From: Acidimicrobiaceae bacterium
GTDB lineage: Bacteria; Actinomycetota; Acidimicrobiia; Acidimicrobiales; RAAP-2
Length of the DNA stretch: 13,170 bases
Assembly (NCBI GenBank): GCA_003133075.1
Contig: PKZN01000053.1
Coordinates: 1 to 13,170 of the forward strand
Direction of reading: 5' to 3'
The notes beneath the pieces were generated by a model. The model saw nothing but the letters and a program-made list of their open reading frames with translations, searched no databases and had not been told where the DNA came from. Both the position numbers and the translations under genes were made by a program. Of this stretch, positions 1-6,970 are shown in pieces. Position 1 is the first letter of the stretch. Every line of letters begins with the position of its first letter.

Positions 1-543
1 CCGACGTCCGCGTCGGCCGCGTTCTACGCCGTGTGGGCTGCCGCGGTCGCCAACGGCGGTTCGTTCAGCAACATCCAACCCGGCATCAACTTCTTCGCGA
101 CCCTGAACAAGGACGGCAACTTCGTACCCGGTGGCACGGCCGCCACGGCCGCCTCGGGTGCGACGCCCATCCTTATCTGGTGGGACTATCTGCAAAACGG
201 TGTCGCGGCGAGTGTGCCCGGTTGGAAGTCGGTCATTCCTTCAGACGGCACGATTGCGGCGTACTACACCCAGGCCATCACCAAGGACGCCCCGGACCCG
301 GCGGCGGCTCGCCTCTGGGAGGAGTACCTCTACTCGGCGACCGGTCAGAACCTGTTCCTCCAGGGCTACGCGCGCCCCATTGAGTTGGCGGCCATGACAG
401 CGAATGGCACCGTCAACAAGACCTGGCTCGCCGATCTACCCGCCGCTCCCGCGGGCGGGCTCACCTTGCCCACGCAGGCGCAGGTGACCGCGGCGGGCGC
501 GACCGTCGACGCGAACTGGGCCTCCGCGGTCAGCGGCAGCTAA
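1..543 (+). CDS. ABC transporter solute-binding protein, C-terminal part (5' end outside window)
   Basis: The frame is open from base 1 and ends at TAA 541-543, so this is the last 180 or so residues of a longer protein; a GTG at 31 is internal, not a start. It resembles the C-terminal lobe of extracytoplasmic binding proteins of the iron/polyamine/2-aminoethylphosphonate type: a WWDYL segment, then IPSDGTIAAYY, then a stretch ending LWEEYLYSATGQNLFLQGYARPI, typical of the hinge and closing helices of this fold. It would capture a small solute outside the membrane and deliver it to the two permeases that follow 14 nt downstream. The substrate cannot be read from the fragment. A phosphonate is inferred from the PhnZ-like oxygenase gene at the other end of the cluster; polyamine or iron are the alternatives. 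Family call firm, substrate weak. Confidence 0.85.
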   Translation, partial: PTSASAAFYAVWAAAVANGGSFSNIQPGINFFATLNKDGNFVPGGTAATAASGATPILIWWDYLQNGVAASVPGWKSVIPSDGTIAAYYTQAITKDAPDPAAARLWEEYLYSATGQNLFLQGYARPIELAAMTANGTVNKTWLADLPAAPAGGLTLPTQAQVTAAGATVDANWASAVSGS

Positions 544-557
544 CCGAGTTTTTCAAC

Positions 558-1496
558 ATGACGGTTCTCTCCGATCTCGACTCGCCAACCTCCCTCCCCG
601 GTGGAGCGAGTTCGAGTGGGCGAAGTGGACCGGCACGTACGGGAGCACTGGTTCGCGGGTTGCGAACCAGTGCTCCCGTGCTGCCCTTTCTGGCCTACGT
701 CATCGTGGTTCTCGGTGTGCCCACGGCGGCGATTGTCAACTACGCGTTTCGCTCCAACGCCGGTCACTTCACCTGGCAGAACCTTCACTCGATTCTCTCC
801 GGCGGCCAGTATCGCGCCGGGTTCGAGACGAGCCTCAAGCTTGCGTTGGTGACCGCCATCGTGCCGGGAGTTCTCGGGACGTTCATCGCGTACGCCATCT
901 CGACTTCGCAACACGCACCTTTCAAGCGCATCACCTCGGCGACCTCGGGGGTGCTCGCCCAGTTCGGTGGCGTCAACCTGGCCTTCATGTTTATTGCGTC
1001 ATTTGGTTTTGTCGGCGTCGCGACGAAGTGGCTGAACGCCATCGGCGTCGATCCCTGGAGTCACGGCTTCGACCTCTACAAGTTCTGGGGTGTCGCCTTC
1101 GTCTATATGTACTTTCAGATTCCGTTGATGGTGCTCATCATCACCCCCGCGTTCGCGGGCCTGCGTCCGGCCTGGCGCGAAGCGGCCGAGAACCTCGGGG
1201 CGTCGCGGTGGCGCTACTGGCGCCACGTGGGCGTACCGGTGCTCACGCCCGCCATCCTCGGCAGCATGTTCTTGCTGTTTGGCAGCGGGTTCTCGGCCTA
1301 CGCCACCGCCGAGGCGTTGACCGCGGGCACCGTGGCGATCACGCCCATTCAGATCGGCGCCATCTTGCAGGGCAACGTGATCGCGGGTGAGAACAACATC
1401 GCCTACGCACTCGCCTTCGCGATGATCGTGATCTTGCTTGTCACCGTCATTGGTTACGTTCTGCTACGACGAAGGACCTCGCGATGGCTTCGTTAG
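558..1496 (+). CDS. ABC transporter permease 1 (binding-protein-dependent importer, PhnU-like position)
   Basis: Inner-membrane permease of about 312 residues if read from ATG 558. About six membrane segments are visible, the first near residues 40-63. The EAA motif that docks the ATPase is clear near residues 205-230 (EAAENLGASRWRYWR, then PVLTP). The protein ends RRRTSRWLR at TAG 1494-1496 and overlaps permease 2 by 13 nt, which argues for translational coupling. The start is uncertain. ATG 558 has no clear Shine-Dalgarno sequence, and codons 15-38 have much poorer third-position GC than the rest. That stretch is largely occupied by a perfect inverted repeat at 639-679. GTG 678, just after the repeat and just before the first membrane segment, is an alternative start. 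It forms the translocation channel with permease 2. Confidence 0.9.
   Translation: MTVLSDLDSPTSLPGGASSSGRSGPARTGALVRGLRTSAPVLPFLAYVIVVLGVPTAAIVNYAFRSNAGHFTWQNLHSILSGGQYRAGFETSLKLALVTAIVPGVLGTFIAYAISTSQHAPFKRITSATSGVLAQFGGVNLAFMFIASFGFVGVATKWLNAIGVDPWSHGFDLYKFWGVAFVYMYFQIPLMVLIITPAFAGLRPAWREAAENLGASRWRYWRHVGVPVLTPAILGSMFLLFGSGFSAYATAEALTAGTVAITPIQIGAILQGNVIAGENNIAYALAFAMIVILLVTVIGYVLLRRRTSRWLR
639..679 (+). repeat. Perfect 18-bp inverted repeat with 5-nt loop, between binding-protein and permease genes
   Basis: Left arm 639-656 (ACGGGAGCACTGGTTCGC) and right arm 662-679 are exact reverse complements, separated by GGGTT. As RNA this is a very stable hairpin about 95 nt after the binding-protein stop codon. 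No U-run follows, so it is not a classical intrinsic terminator. Hairpins between binding-protein and permease genes are known in other importers, where they protect the upstream message or limit downstream expression. A similar role is inferred here. It lies inside the permease frame if ATG 558 is used, or in the gap between genes if GTG 678 is used. Confidence 0.85.
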
Positions 1497-2350
1497 AGTT
1501 CGGTACCCTGGTCGCCGATCCCTCGACCATCGATCAACCGTTTGAGTCCGACACCCCGGTCACTCGACGTCGTCGTCGAATCCGCTGGGGTCGCGGCGTC
1601 ATCCTCTTTCTCGCGGCGCTCTACTTCATCGTCCCCTTCTACGCGTCGATGGCGTTCTCCCTGCAGAAGCCGACGGGCGGATTCTCGCTCACGCCGCTCA
1701 CGCAGATCGCCTCGGCGCCCGGCTTCCTTTCCGCGCTGTGGCTCTCGACGCAGTTGGCCGTGATCACCATGGTGCTGGTCGTGCTCTTGATGGTGCCAAC
1801 GGTGATCTACGTGCACCTACGCATGCCCCGATTTCGCCGGGTTATGGAAGTCATCACCATTCTGCCAATCATCATTCCGCCCATTGCCTACTCCGTGGGC
1901 GTGTTGGAGTCGGCGCCCGCGTGGTTGCGCTCGTCGCAGTATCTCCTCGCCATTGTCTACGTGATCTTGGCGATGCCCTACGTCTACCGCTCCCTCGACT
2001 CCGGTCTCGGAGCGCTCGATCTCAAGACCCTCGTTGAAGCGTCGCGGTCGCTCGGCTCGAGTTGGGTGTCGACGATCTGGCGAGTCCTCGTTCCGAACCT
2101 GCGCTCCGCGTTAATGTCCGCCTCGGTGTTGACGATCGCGCTGGTCTTTGGCGAGTTCACGATCGCCAACGTTGACAACTGGACGACGATCCCCGTGTGG
2201 ATCTACCTCGCTCCGACCGATAATCCCCGCGTCAATACCTTGGTCGCGATGATCGCGTTGCTGGCGACGTGCCTCGTGTTGACGCTCATCGTGTCGTTGG
2301 ACCGCTCCGTTACCTACAACACCGACGCCGATTCCAGGAGGAAACAATGA
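1484..2350 (+). CDS. ABC transporter permease 2 (PhnV-like position)
   Basis: Second inner-membrane permease, 288 residues. ATG 1484 has an AAGGA sequence about 6-10 nt upstream and overlaps the end of permease 1. A polar, arginine-rich N-terminus (RRRRRIRWGRG near 28-38) precedes the first membrane segment (about 38-58). Further segments lie near 86-108, 120-140, 150-168, 212-232 and 255-275. The EAA loop is at about 183-205 (LVEASRSLGSSW, then RVLVPNL). It pairs with permease 1 as a heterodimeric channel. Having two separate permease genes, rather than one fused double-length permease, matches the PhnSTUV and PotBC layout. The stop TGA 2348-2350 overlaps the ATPase start as ATGA. Confidence 0.92.
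   Translation: MASLEFGTLVADPSTIDQPFESDTPVTRRRRRIRWGRGVILFLAALYFIVPFYASMAFSLQKPTGGFSLTPLTQIASAPGFLSALWLSTQLAVITMVLVVLLMVPTVIYVHLRMPRFRRVMEVITILPIIIPPIAYSVGVLESAPAWLRSSQYLLAIVYVILAMPYVYRSLDSGLGALDLKTLVEASRSLGSSWVSTIWRVLVPNLRSALMSASVLTIALVFGEFTIANVDNWTTIPVWIYLAPTDNPRVNTLVAMIALLATCLVLTLIVSLDRSVTYNTDADSRRKQ
2336..2341 (+). promoter_or_regulatory. Shine-Dalgarno AGGAGG for the ABC ATPase
   Basis: A perfect AGGAGG lies 5 nt before ATG 2347, inside the last codons of permease 2. It decides the ATPase start in favour of 2347 over an in-frame ATG at 2269. The upstream 26 residues (arginine-rich, unlike any ATPase N-terminus) are not part of the protein. Confidence 0.85.
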
Positions 2351-3453
2351 CCGTGGCCACGACCGACTCACCAACGGCGACCAACGCGGGGCGTCTCGCG
2401 GCGAGGGGTGCTCCCGTCGTCTTCGACAATCTCACCCGTCGCTACGGCGCGACGACTGCCCTCGATGGGCTCTCGCTCGAGATCGCGCCCGGGGAATTGG
2501 TGGCGCTACTGGGGCCCTCGGGCTGCGGCAAGACCACTGCGCTACGCGTGCTGGCGGGCTTCGAACGACCCGACCTCGGTCGAGTACTCGTTGACGGGAT
2601 CGACGTCTCCCACGTGCCGGCCCAGCGTCGCGACATGGGAATGGTGTTTCAGAGCTACTCGCTCTTTCCAAACATGAACGCGCGTGACAACGTCGCCTTC
2701 GGTCTGCAGATTCGCCATCAGCGCGCCGCCCCGCGCCGCGCCAAGGCGACAGAACTGTTGGAACTGGTCGGACTGGCCGAGCACGTGACGAAATACCCCC
2801 ACCAACTGTCGGGCGGCCAGCAACAGCGCGTCGCATTGGCGCGCGCTCTCGCCATCGAGCCTCGAGTGCTGCTGCTCGACGAGCCCCTCTCCGCGCTCGA
2901 CGCCAAAGTCCGAGCCGAACTGCGTGACCAGATTCGTGCGCTCCAACAGCGCCTGGCGATCACGACGGTGTTCGTCACCCACGACCAAGAAGAGGCGATG
3001 TCGATGGCGGACCGCGTGTGCGTCATGTTCCAGGGTCGCGTCGAACAGGTCGCCGCGCCGTCGGTGCTCTACTGCCAGCCCGCGACCCCCTTCGTCGGAC
3101 AGTTCGTCGGCGTGTCGAGCCGCGTCCCGGTGACTCGACGCGGTGACCGCGCGGAGGTCCTGGGTCGCGAGGTACCGATTCGCGGAGACCTCAACTCAGT
3201 GCCGACGGGCGATTTGGAAGCGCTGCTGCGTCCCGAGGACCTCGACGTCGTGGTCAACCCGAACGGCTTGGGCGTGGTCACGCACCGGAGTTTCCTCGGA
3301 GCGACGACGCGCGTCGGCGTCGGCGTCGCGGGGACGAACCTGCTGGTTGACGTGCGTAGCGCTCACGCGGACGAACTTGACCTCGGCACCCGGGTCGACG
3401 TGCGTGTTATCGCGCGAGACGTGCTCGTCGCCACGCCACGGCGAGCGACGTGA
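2347..3453 (+). CDS. ABC transporter ATP-binding protein (CUT1/PotA/PhnT-type)
   Basis: Cytoplasmic ATPase of 368 residues that powers the importer. Walker A is GPSGCGKTT (56-64), the Q-loop Gln is 102 (MVFQSYSLFP), the signature is LSGGQQQRVALARAL (154-168), Walker B is LLLDEP (175-180) followed by the D-loop SALD, and the H-loop His is 212 (VTHDQEEA). Residues from about 240 to the end form a TOBE-like regulatory domain (VGVSSRVPVTR, then a LRPEDLDVVV segment), as in the polyamine, iron and phosphonate subfamily. All catalytic residues are present. It is coupled to permease 2 by the ATGA overlap. Its last 47 nt overlap the 3' end of the convergent HD oxygenase gene. The importer class is certain; the substrate is inferred from context. 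Confidence 0.95.
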   Translation: MTVATTDSPTATNAGRLAARGAPVVFDNLTRRYGATTALDGLSLEIAPGELVALLGPSGCGKTTALRVLAGFERPDLGRVLVDGIDVSHVPAQRRDMGMVFQSYSLFPNMNARDNVAFGLQIRHQRAAPRRAKATELLELVGLAEHVTKYPHQLSGGQQQRVALARALAIEPRVLLLDEPLSALDAKVRAELRDQIRALQQRLAITTVFVTHDQEEAMSMADRVCVMFQGRVEQVAAPSVLYCQPATPFVGQFVGVSSRVPVTRRGDRAEVLGREVPIRGDLNSVPTGDLEALLRPEDLDVVVNPNGLGVVTHRSFLGATTRVGVGVAGTNLLVDVRSAHADELDLGTRVDVRVIARDVLVATPRRAT

Positions 3454-3997
3454 CGAGAGTTTCGTAGTCGGCGAGAACGCCGACGTCGAGCCCTTCGACT
3501 TTCCCCCGGTCGTCCCAGGATCGCAGCGTCAACGCGCTCGCAAAGCCCGGGTGCGCCTCGAAGCGCCGGCACTCCCCGATACTCAGCGCTCCGCCCTGGG
3601 CGATCAGCGTCTCGCGCGACGCCGCCGAGAGTTCGTCGTAGTACGACGGCTCGGTCGTGCAGCGCCACCGCTTCGCCGTGACGTGGAGCGAGACCGGTAA
3701 CGCGACCTTCGGTCCGAAGAGTGGCGAGAGGACCCGCGCGCCGACGAGCTCGTGGTCGTCGTCGACGTCGCGGAGCGACCCGCCCTGAACGTCGCCGAAG
3801 AGGTGACCTACGTCGTGAAAGAGTGCCGCGACGATGAGAGCGTTGGTGGCGCCTTCGGCGCGCGCCAGCGCCGCGCACTGCAGCGCGTGTTCGTTCTGGG
3901 AGAGGGCCTCGCCGTAGGGTTCCTCACCCTTGGTCCGATACAGCGTGAAGAGGTCGTCGACTTCCTCCAGGCTGTGCACGATCCGGCTCTCACCCAT
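3407..3997 (-). CDS. PhnZ-like HD-domain diiron oxygenase (phosphonate degradation)
   Basis: A 196-residue HD-domain protein, the length expected for the phosphonate-associated HD family. PhnZ uses a mixed-valent diiron centre and O2 to cleave the C-P bond of 2-amino-1-hydroxyethylphosphonate, giving glycine and phosphate; TmpB does the same on the trimethylated analogue. Visible residues fit: His37 (NEHALQCA), His61-Asp62 (FHDVGH), His82 (HELVGA), His105 and Lys109 (HVTAKRW), Asp162 (LRSWDD), plus Tyr28 and Glu30 in EPYGEAL at the substrate lid. The segment EPSYYDELSAAS, then LIAQGG, is characteristic of this family rather than of general HD phosphohydrolases. ATG 3997 is preferred on length; a GTG at 4102 would add 35 unlikely residues. 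No PhnY or TmpA hydroxylase is visible in the window. Family call strong; exact substrate unresolved. Confidence 0.85.
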   Translation of the reverse strand: MGESRIVHSLEEVDDLFTLYRTKGEEPYGEALSQNEHALQCAALARAEGATNALIVAALFHDVGHLFGDVQGGSLRDVDDDHELVGARVLSPLFGPKVALPVSLHVTAKRWRCTTEPSYYDELSAASRETLIAQGGALSIGECRRFEAHPGFASALTLRSWDDRGKVEGLDVGVLADYETLVTSLAVAWRRARLAR

Positions 3998-4277
3998 TGG
4001 TTCGATAGGCCTGCGGTATCGGACGACGGTCCTCGTGATGTTCAGTCCACGGCTCCTCAGGGGTTCGTACGATCCGGAACTCGATTGAGCGCCACGGGTC
4101 ACTCGTCGCGGAAGGGATCGTCGTCACCGGGGTCACCCGCGCCGCGCCGACGCGCGCGGCCAGACGCGGGTCGCGGTAGATGACGCCGTCCAGTCCACCT
4201 CCCGAATGGTACGGGAGTCGGGGAGAGCGCCACCGAAGGAGTGTACGGAGCGTGGAGTTTCGCCTCACGGTCGAACG
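3990..4277 (-). pseudogene. Unrecognised open frame, possible gene remnant or small gene ahead of the HD oxygenase
   Basis: On the minus strand a frame is open from 4277 to TGA at 3990-3992 (GTG possible at 4268, about 92 residues). Its stop overlaps the HD oxygenase ATG by 8 nt, an arrangement typical of coupled genes. Third-position GC is high over the last 60 or so codons (from about the segment GLDGVIYRDPRLAARV onward), as in real genes here, while the first 20 codons look random. That pattern suggests the C-terminal end of a longer gene that has lost its 5' part, or chance in GC-rich DNA. I do not recognise the protein family; it does not look like PhnY or TmpA C-termini. The rest of the gap up to 4421 shows no other gene. 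Confidence 0.3.
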
Positions 4278-4408
4278 CTAGGAGTGCGAGGTAACGACGG
4301 CGTGATGGCCAGGTGGAGCGAAGGAACCAATTGAGGACCGGCTGCGCCGCTCGGCGTCACCCAGAGTTCTTCGTCCGAAATCGGGACGCGGGCCTTCGGT
4401 GAGGTCCC

Positions 4409-4421
4409 TAAATTACGTCCT
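4409..4421 (+). promoter_or_regulatory. Candidate -10 of a leaderless ada promoter
   Basis: TAAATT at 4409-4414 fits the TAnnnT pattern and ends 7 nt before the ada ATG, so transcription would begin at or next to the start codon; no Shine-Dalgarno sequence precedes the ATG. No good -35 hexamer is visible at the right distance, as expected for an activator-dependent promoter. An imperfect inverted repeat (CGTCC ... GGACG, 4371-4387) lies where an activator could bind. No E. coli-type Ada box is seen. Confidence 0.35.
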
Positions 4422-5474
4422 ATGGAAGAACTCGACGACGTGCGCTGGCGAGCGGTGGAGAACCGAGACGACCGTCAAGATGGACTGTTCGTCTACGCGG
4501 TCCGTACGACGAAGGTCTACTGTCGCCCGGGCTGCGGCTCGCGCCAGCCGTTGCGGCGCAACGTCGAGTACTTCGCGACGGCGAACGACGCCCAGTTACA
4601 TGGCTATCGCGCCTGTCGTCGCTGTCGGCCCGAACGAAGCGACGTCGAGTCGCCCGCGCGAACGGCGGTGATTGAAGTCTGTCGGCGACTAGAGCGATCG
4701 AGTGGCGAGAGCCCCGCGGAACTGGCGGCGGCGGTCGGCTACAGCGAGCGACACCTCCGACGCACGTTCGCGGAACTGATTGGAGTCTCTATGACCACGT
4801 ACCAACGAACCCATCGCGCGCTCACGATGCGCGACACGCTGCGCGACGCGCCGAGCGTGACCGAGGCGATCATCGAATCGGGGTACGGGTCGATGCGAGC
4901 GTTCTACGACTACGACGCGACCCAACTCGGCATGGCGCCCCAGCGATACCGCGACGGCGGGAGGGGCGAGCGCATCCGTTACACCAGCGTCGAGACGCCA
5001 CTCGGCGTGGTGCTGGTCGCGAGTACCCGAAGAGGTGTGTGCTCGATTCAAGTGAGCCCTGACGAGTCGGAGATGGTTGCGGCGCTGCACGCGGAGTTCG
5101 CACGCGCGAGCATCGAGCGGGACGACGAAGGGCTGGTGGATGTCGCGCTCGTCCTGGCCGGCGCGGTGCGCGGCGACGCCGACGCGAGGCGCTTACCCCT
5201 CGACGTCGAAGGAACCGCGTTCCAGATCCGGGTGTGGGAAGCACTACGGGCAATTCCGCCGGGGGAGACCCGCACCTACGCGCAAGTCGCGGCCGCGATT
5301 GGTTCGCCGCGCGCGGTACGAGCCGTCGGATCGGCCTGCGGGGCGAACGTCGTGGCGTTGGCGGTGCCCTGTCACCGTGTGGTGCGTAGTGACGGTTCAC
5401 TCGGCGGTTACCGCTGGGGGATTGAGACGAAGTCCGCGCTGCTGCGAGCCGAGAGCGACCGGGCGGTTCCGTAA
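4422..5474 (+). CDS. ada: Ada: bifunctional methyl-DNA repair methyltransferase / transcriptional activator
   Basis: A 350-residue protein with the full Ada architecture (E. coli Ada is 354). The N-terminal zinc module holds Cys34, Cys38, Cys65 and Cys68 (VYCRPGC ... ACRRC); Cys34 corresponds to the cysteine that takes a methyl from phosphotriesters and switches Ada to an activator. An AraC-type helix-turn-helix region spans about 80-180 (LAAAVGYSERHLRRTF, then ESGYGSMRAFY). The C-terminal methyltransferase domain carries the PCHR active site with Cys317, which accepts methyl from O6-methylguanine, and the RAVGSACGAN segment. All four zinc ligands and the acceptor cysteine are present, so both activities should be intact. 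The protein acts on alkylated DNA in the cytoplasm and would be expected to activate its own gene. No alkB or alkA neighbour is seen. Confidence 0.95.
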   Translation: MEELDDVRWRAVENRDDRQDGLFVYAVRTTKVYCRPGCGSRQPLRRNVEYFATANDAQLHGYRACRRCRPERSDVESPARTAVIEVCRRLERSSGESPAELAAAVGYSERHLRRTFAELIGVSMTTYQRTHRALTMRDTLRDAPSVTEAIIESGYGSMRAFYDYDATQLGMAPQRYRDGGRGERIRYTSVETPLGVVLVASTRRGVCSIQVSPDESEMVAALHAEFARASIERDDEGLVDVALVLAGAVRGDADARRLPLDVEGTAFQIRVWEALRAIPPGETRTYAQVAAAIGSPRAVRAVGSACGANVVALAVPCHRVVRSDGSLGGYRWGIETKSALLRAESDRAVP

Positions 5475-5514
5475 ATCTCACGGCGCTGATCAGGGAGTAC
5501 AGAACTTCTCAAAA

Positions 5515-5554
5515 TGGCTATTGACAATGGCTTAGCGGCTATGTACTATAGCCA
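5515..5554 (+). promoter_or_regulatory. Leaderless promoter with GGCTAT repeats: likely TetR operator
   Basis: TTGACA (5521-5526), a 17-nt spacer and TACTAT (5544-5549) form a near-consensus promoter. The hydrolase ATG follows 7 nt after the -10, implying a leaderless transcript. GGCTAT occurs at 5516-5521 and again at 5537-5542, exactly 21 bp (two helical turns) apart, and inverted as ATAGCC at 5548-5553. The last two form the palindrome GGCTAT-GTACT-ATAGCC over the -10, and TGGCTAT/ATAGCCA bracket the whole promoter. A repressor bound here would block polymerase; the TetR-family gene in the same operon is the natural candidate. Confidence 0.7.
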
Positions 5555-5556
5555 AC

Positions 5557-6384
5557 ATGACAACCACACCACAGTCCAGTTCAACCACCCAGTTCATCGA
5601 TCGTCCCAGCGGTCGCGTGGCCTACGAGGTCTCGGGTCACGGCCCACTCGTCGTGCTCGTGCCGGGAATGGGCGACCTCCGTCAGTCCTACCGGCTTCTG
5701 GCACCCTTGCTCATCGAAGCGGGCTACCGAGTCGCCACCAGTGACCTTCGAGGACACGGCGACAGCGACGTAGGTTTCGACTCCTACGGGGACGAGGAGA
5801 CCGCGGGTGACGTGCTCGCGCTCATCGACGCTCTCGCGGGACCCGCGGTGATCGTCGGGAACTCAATGGCCGCAGGTGCCGCCGTCATTGCCGCCGCGAG
5901 CCGACCCGACCAGGTGTCGGGACTCGCGCTCATCGGGCCCTTCGTCAGAAACGGCGGCGGAGCGTTGCAACGCCTGATGTTGCGTGTGATGCTCGCTCCT
6001 CGGTGGGCCGCCGCGATGTGGAAGCTGTACCTTCCCAAGCTCTACGCGGGAGCGCGGCCGGCGGACTTCGATGCGTACCGCGCCGGCGTCATCGCCAGTC
6101 TTCACCGACCCGGCTACGCGAAAGCGTTCTCCTTGACCACGCGACTCAACCACGACCCCGCCGAAGCTCGACTGGACGGCGTCACCGCGCCGACGCTGAT
6201 TCTGATGGGCGATCGCGACCCCGACTTTAAGGATCCGCGCGTCGAAGCCGAGTGGATCGCCCAGCGTTTACACGGTGAGGTCGTCATGGTCAACGAGGCG
6301 GGTCACTACCCCCAGTCCCAGCAACCTCGCGCGACCTTCGACGCGCTCGATGCCTTCATGAAGAACGTCGCCCCCCGTGCCTAG
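5557..6384 (+). CDS. Alpha/beta-hydrolase fold protein
   Basis: A 275-residue alpha/beta hydrolase. The core begins near residue 19 (GRVAYEVSGHGP), with the oxyanion-hole region VLVPGMGD (34-40) and DLRGHGDSD (63-71). The nucleophile elbow is GNSMA with Ser103; the last position is Ala rather than the usual Gly. The catalytic acid is Asp221 in MGDRDPDF and the catalytic base is His250 in NEAGHYPQ. All triad residues are present, so an esterase, epoxide hydrolase, haloperoxidase-like or lactonase activity is possible, but the substrate cannot be read from sequence. No signal peptide is seen, so it is cytoplasmic. The ATG lies 7 nt after a strong -10, and the gene overlaps the TetR gene by 8 nt. 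The shared operon suggests that a ligand or toxic ester sensed by the regulator is handled by this enzyme. Confidence 0.9.
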   Translation: MTTTPQSSSTTQFIDRPSGRVAYEVSGHGPLVVLVPGMGDLRQSYRLLAPLLIEAGYRVATSDLRGHGDSDVGFDSYGDEETAGDVLALIDALAGPAVIVGNSMAAGAAVIAAASRPDQVSGLALIGPFVRNGGGALQRLMLRVMLAPRWAAAMWKLYLPKLYAGARPADFDAYRAGVIASLHRPGYAKAFSLTTRLNHDPAEARLDGVTAPTLILMGDRDPDFKDPRVEAEWIAQRLHGEVVMVNEAGHYPQSQQPRATFDALDAFMKNVAPRA

Positions 6385-6970
6385 GGCCGGACTCAGTGAG
6401 GACCTCGTCATTGAAGAGGCGGCGCGCCTCGCCGACGAGGTCGGCCTCGACCAGATGACCTTGACGATGCTCGCCGAACGACTCGGGGTGCGCCAGCCCT
6501 CGCTCTATAAGCACGTCGACAGCGTCGCGGCGCTACGCCGGGGCATCGCACTGCGCGCGAAGGCCGCACTGGGCGAGACGCTCGCGAGGTCGGCGGTTGG
6601 TCGTTCGCGCGAGGACGCAATCATTTCGATGTCGCGCGCCTACCGGAGTTGGGCGCGCGCACACCCCGGACAGTACGAGGCCGCGCAACGAGCGCCCGAG
6701 GAGGCAGACGTGGAAGACCAGGCCGTCAGTCGCGCGGTGGTCGAGATCAGTGCGGACGTCCTGCTCGGCTACGGCCTCAAGGACCATGACGCAATCGACG
6801 CAATACGGGCCTACCGCTCGGCACTCCACGGATTTGTTTCGCTCGAGACGGGTGGAGCGTTCGGGTTGCCGCGAGACCTGGATCGCAGTTTCGATCAACT
6901 CGTGCGCGCGCTGTCAACGATGTTCGCCAACTGGCCCGTCGTGGCGTCGGCGGAGCGTGACGAGTCATGA
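6377..6970 (+). CDS. TetR-family transcriptional regulator with WHG-type C-terminal domain
   Basis: A 197-residue TetR-like repressor. The DNA-binding helices occupy about 9-55 (IEEAARLADEVGLDQMTLTMLAERLGV is split across helices 1-3, then QPSLYKHV as the recognition turn). The C-terminal ligand and dimer domain contains HPGQYEAAQRAP (about 95-106) and a HGFVSLETGGAFGLP segment, typical of the TetR WHG-domain subgroup. The start is GTG 6377, inside the end of the hydrolase gene (8-nt overlap); there is no independent promoter, so the regulator depends on the hydrolase promoter. It probably binds the GGCTAT repeats at 5515-5554 and thereby controls itself, the hydrolase and the DUF4260 gene. 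The inducer is unknown. It ends in an ATGA overlap with the next gene. Confidence 0.92.
   Translation: MPRAGLSEDLVIEEAARLADEVGLDQMTLTMLAERLGVRQPSLYKHVDSVAALRRGIALRAKAALGETLARSAVGRSREDAIISMSRAYRSWARAHPGQYEAAQRAPEEADVEDQAVSRAVVEISADVLLGYGLKDHDAIDAIRAYRSALHGFVSLETGGAFGLPRDLDRSFDQLVRALSTMFANWPVVASAERDES

Noticed and set aside
2269..2346. N-terminal extension of the ABC ATPase from ATG 2269
   Set aside because: It lies inside permease 2, is arginine-rich and unlike ATPase N-termini, and the perfect AGGAGG points to ATG 2347.
3752..4183. Plus-strand frame of 143 residues opposite the HD oxygenase
   Set aside because: It is the shadow of a confidently identified gene and has no recognisable features.
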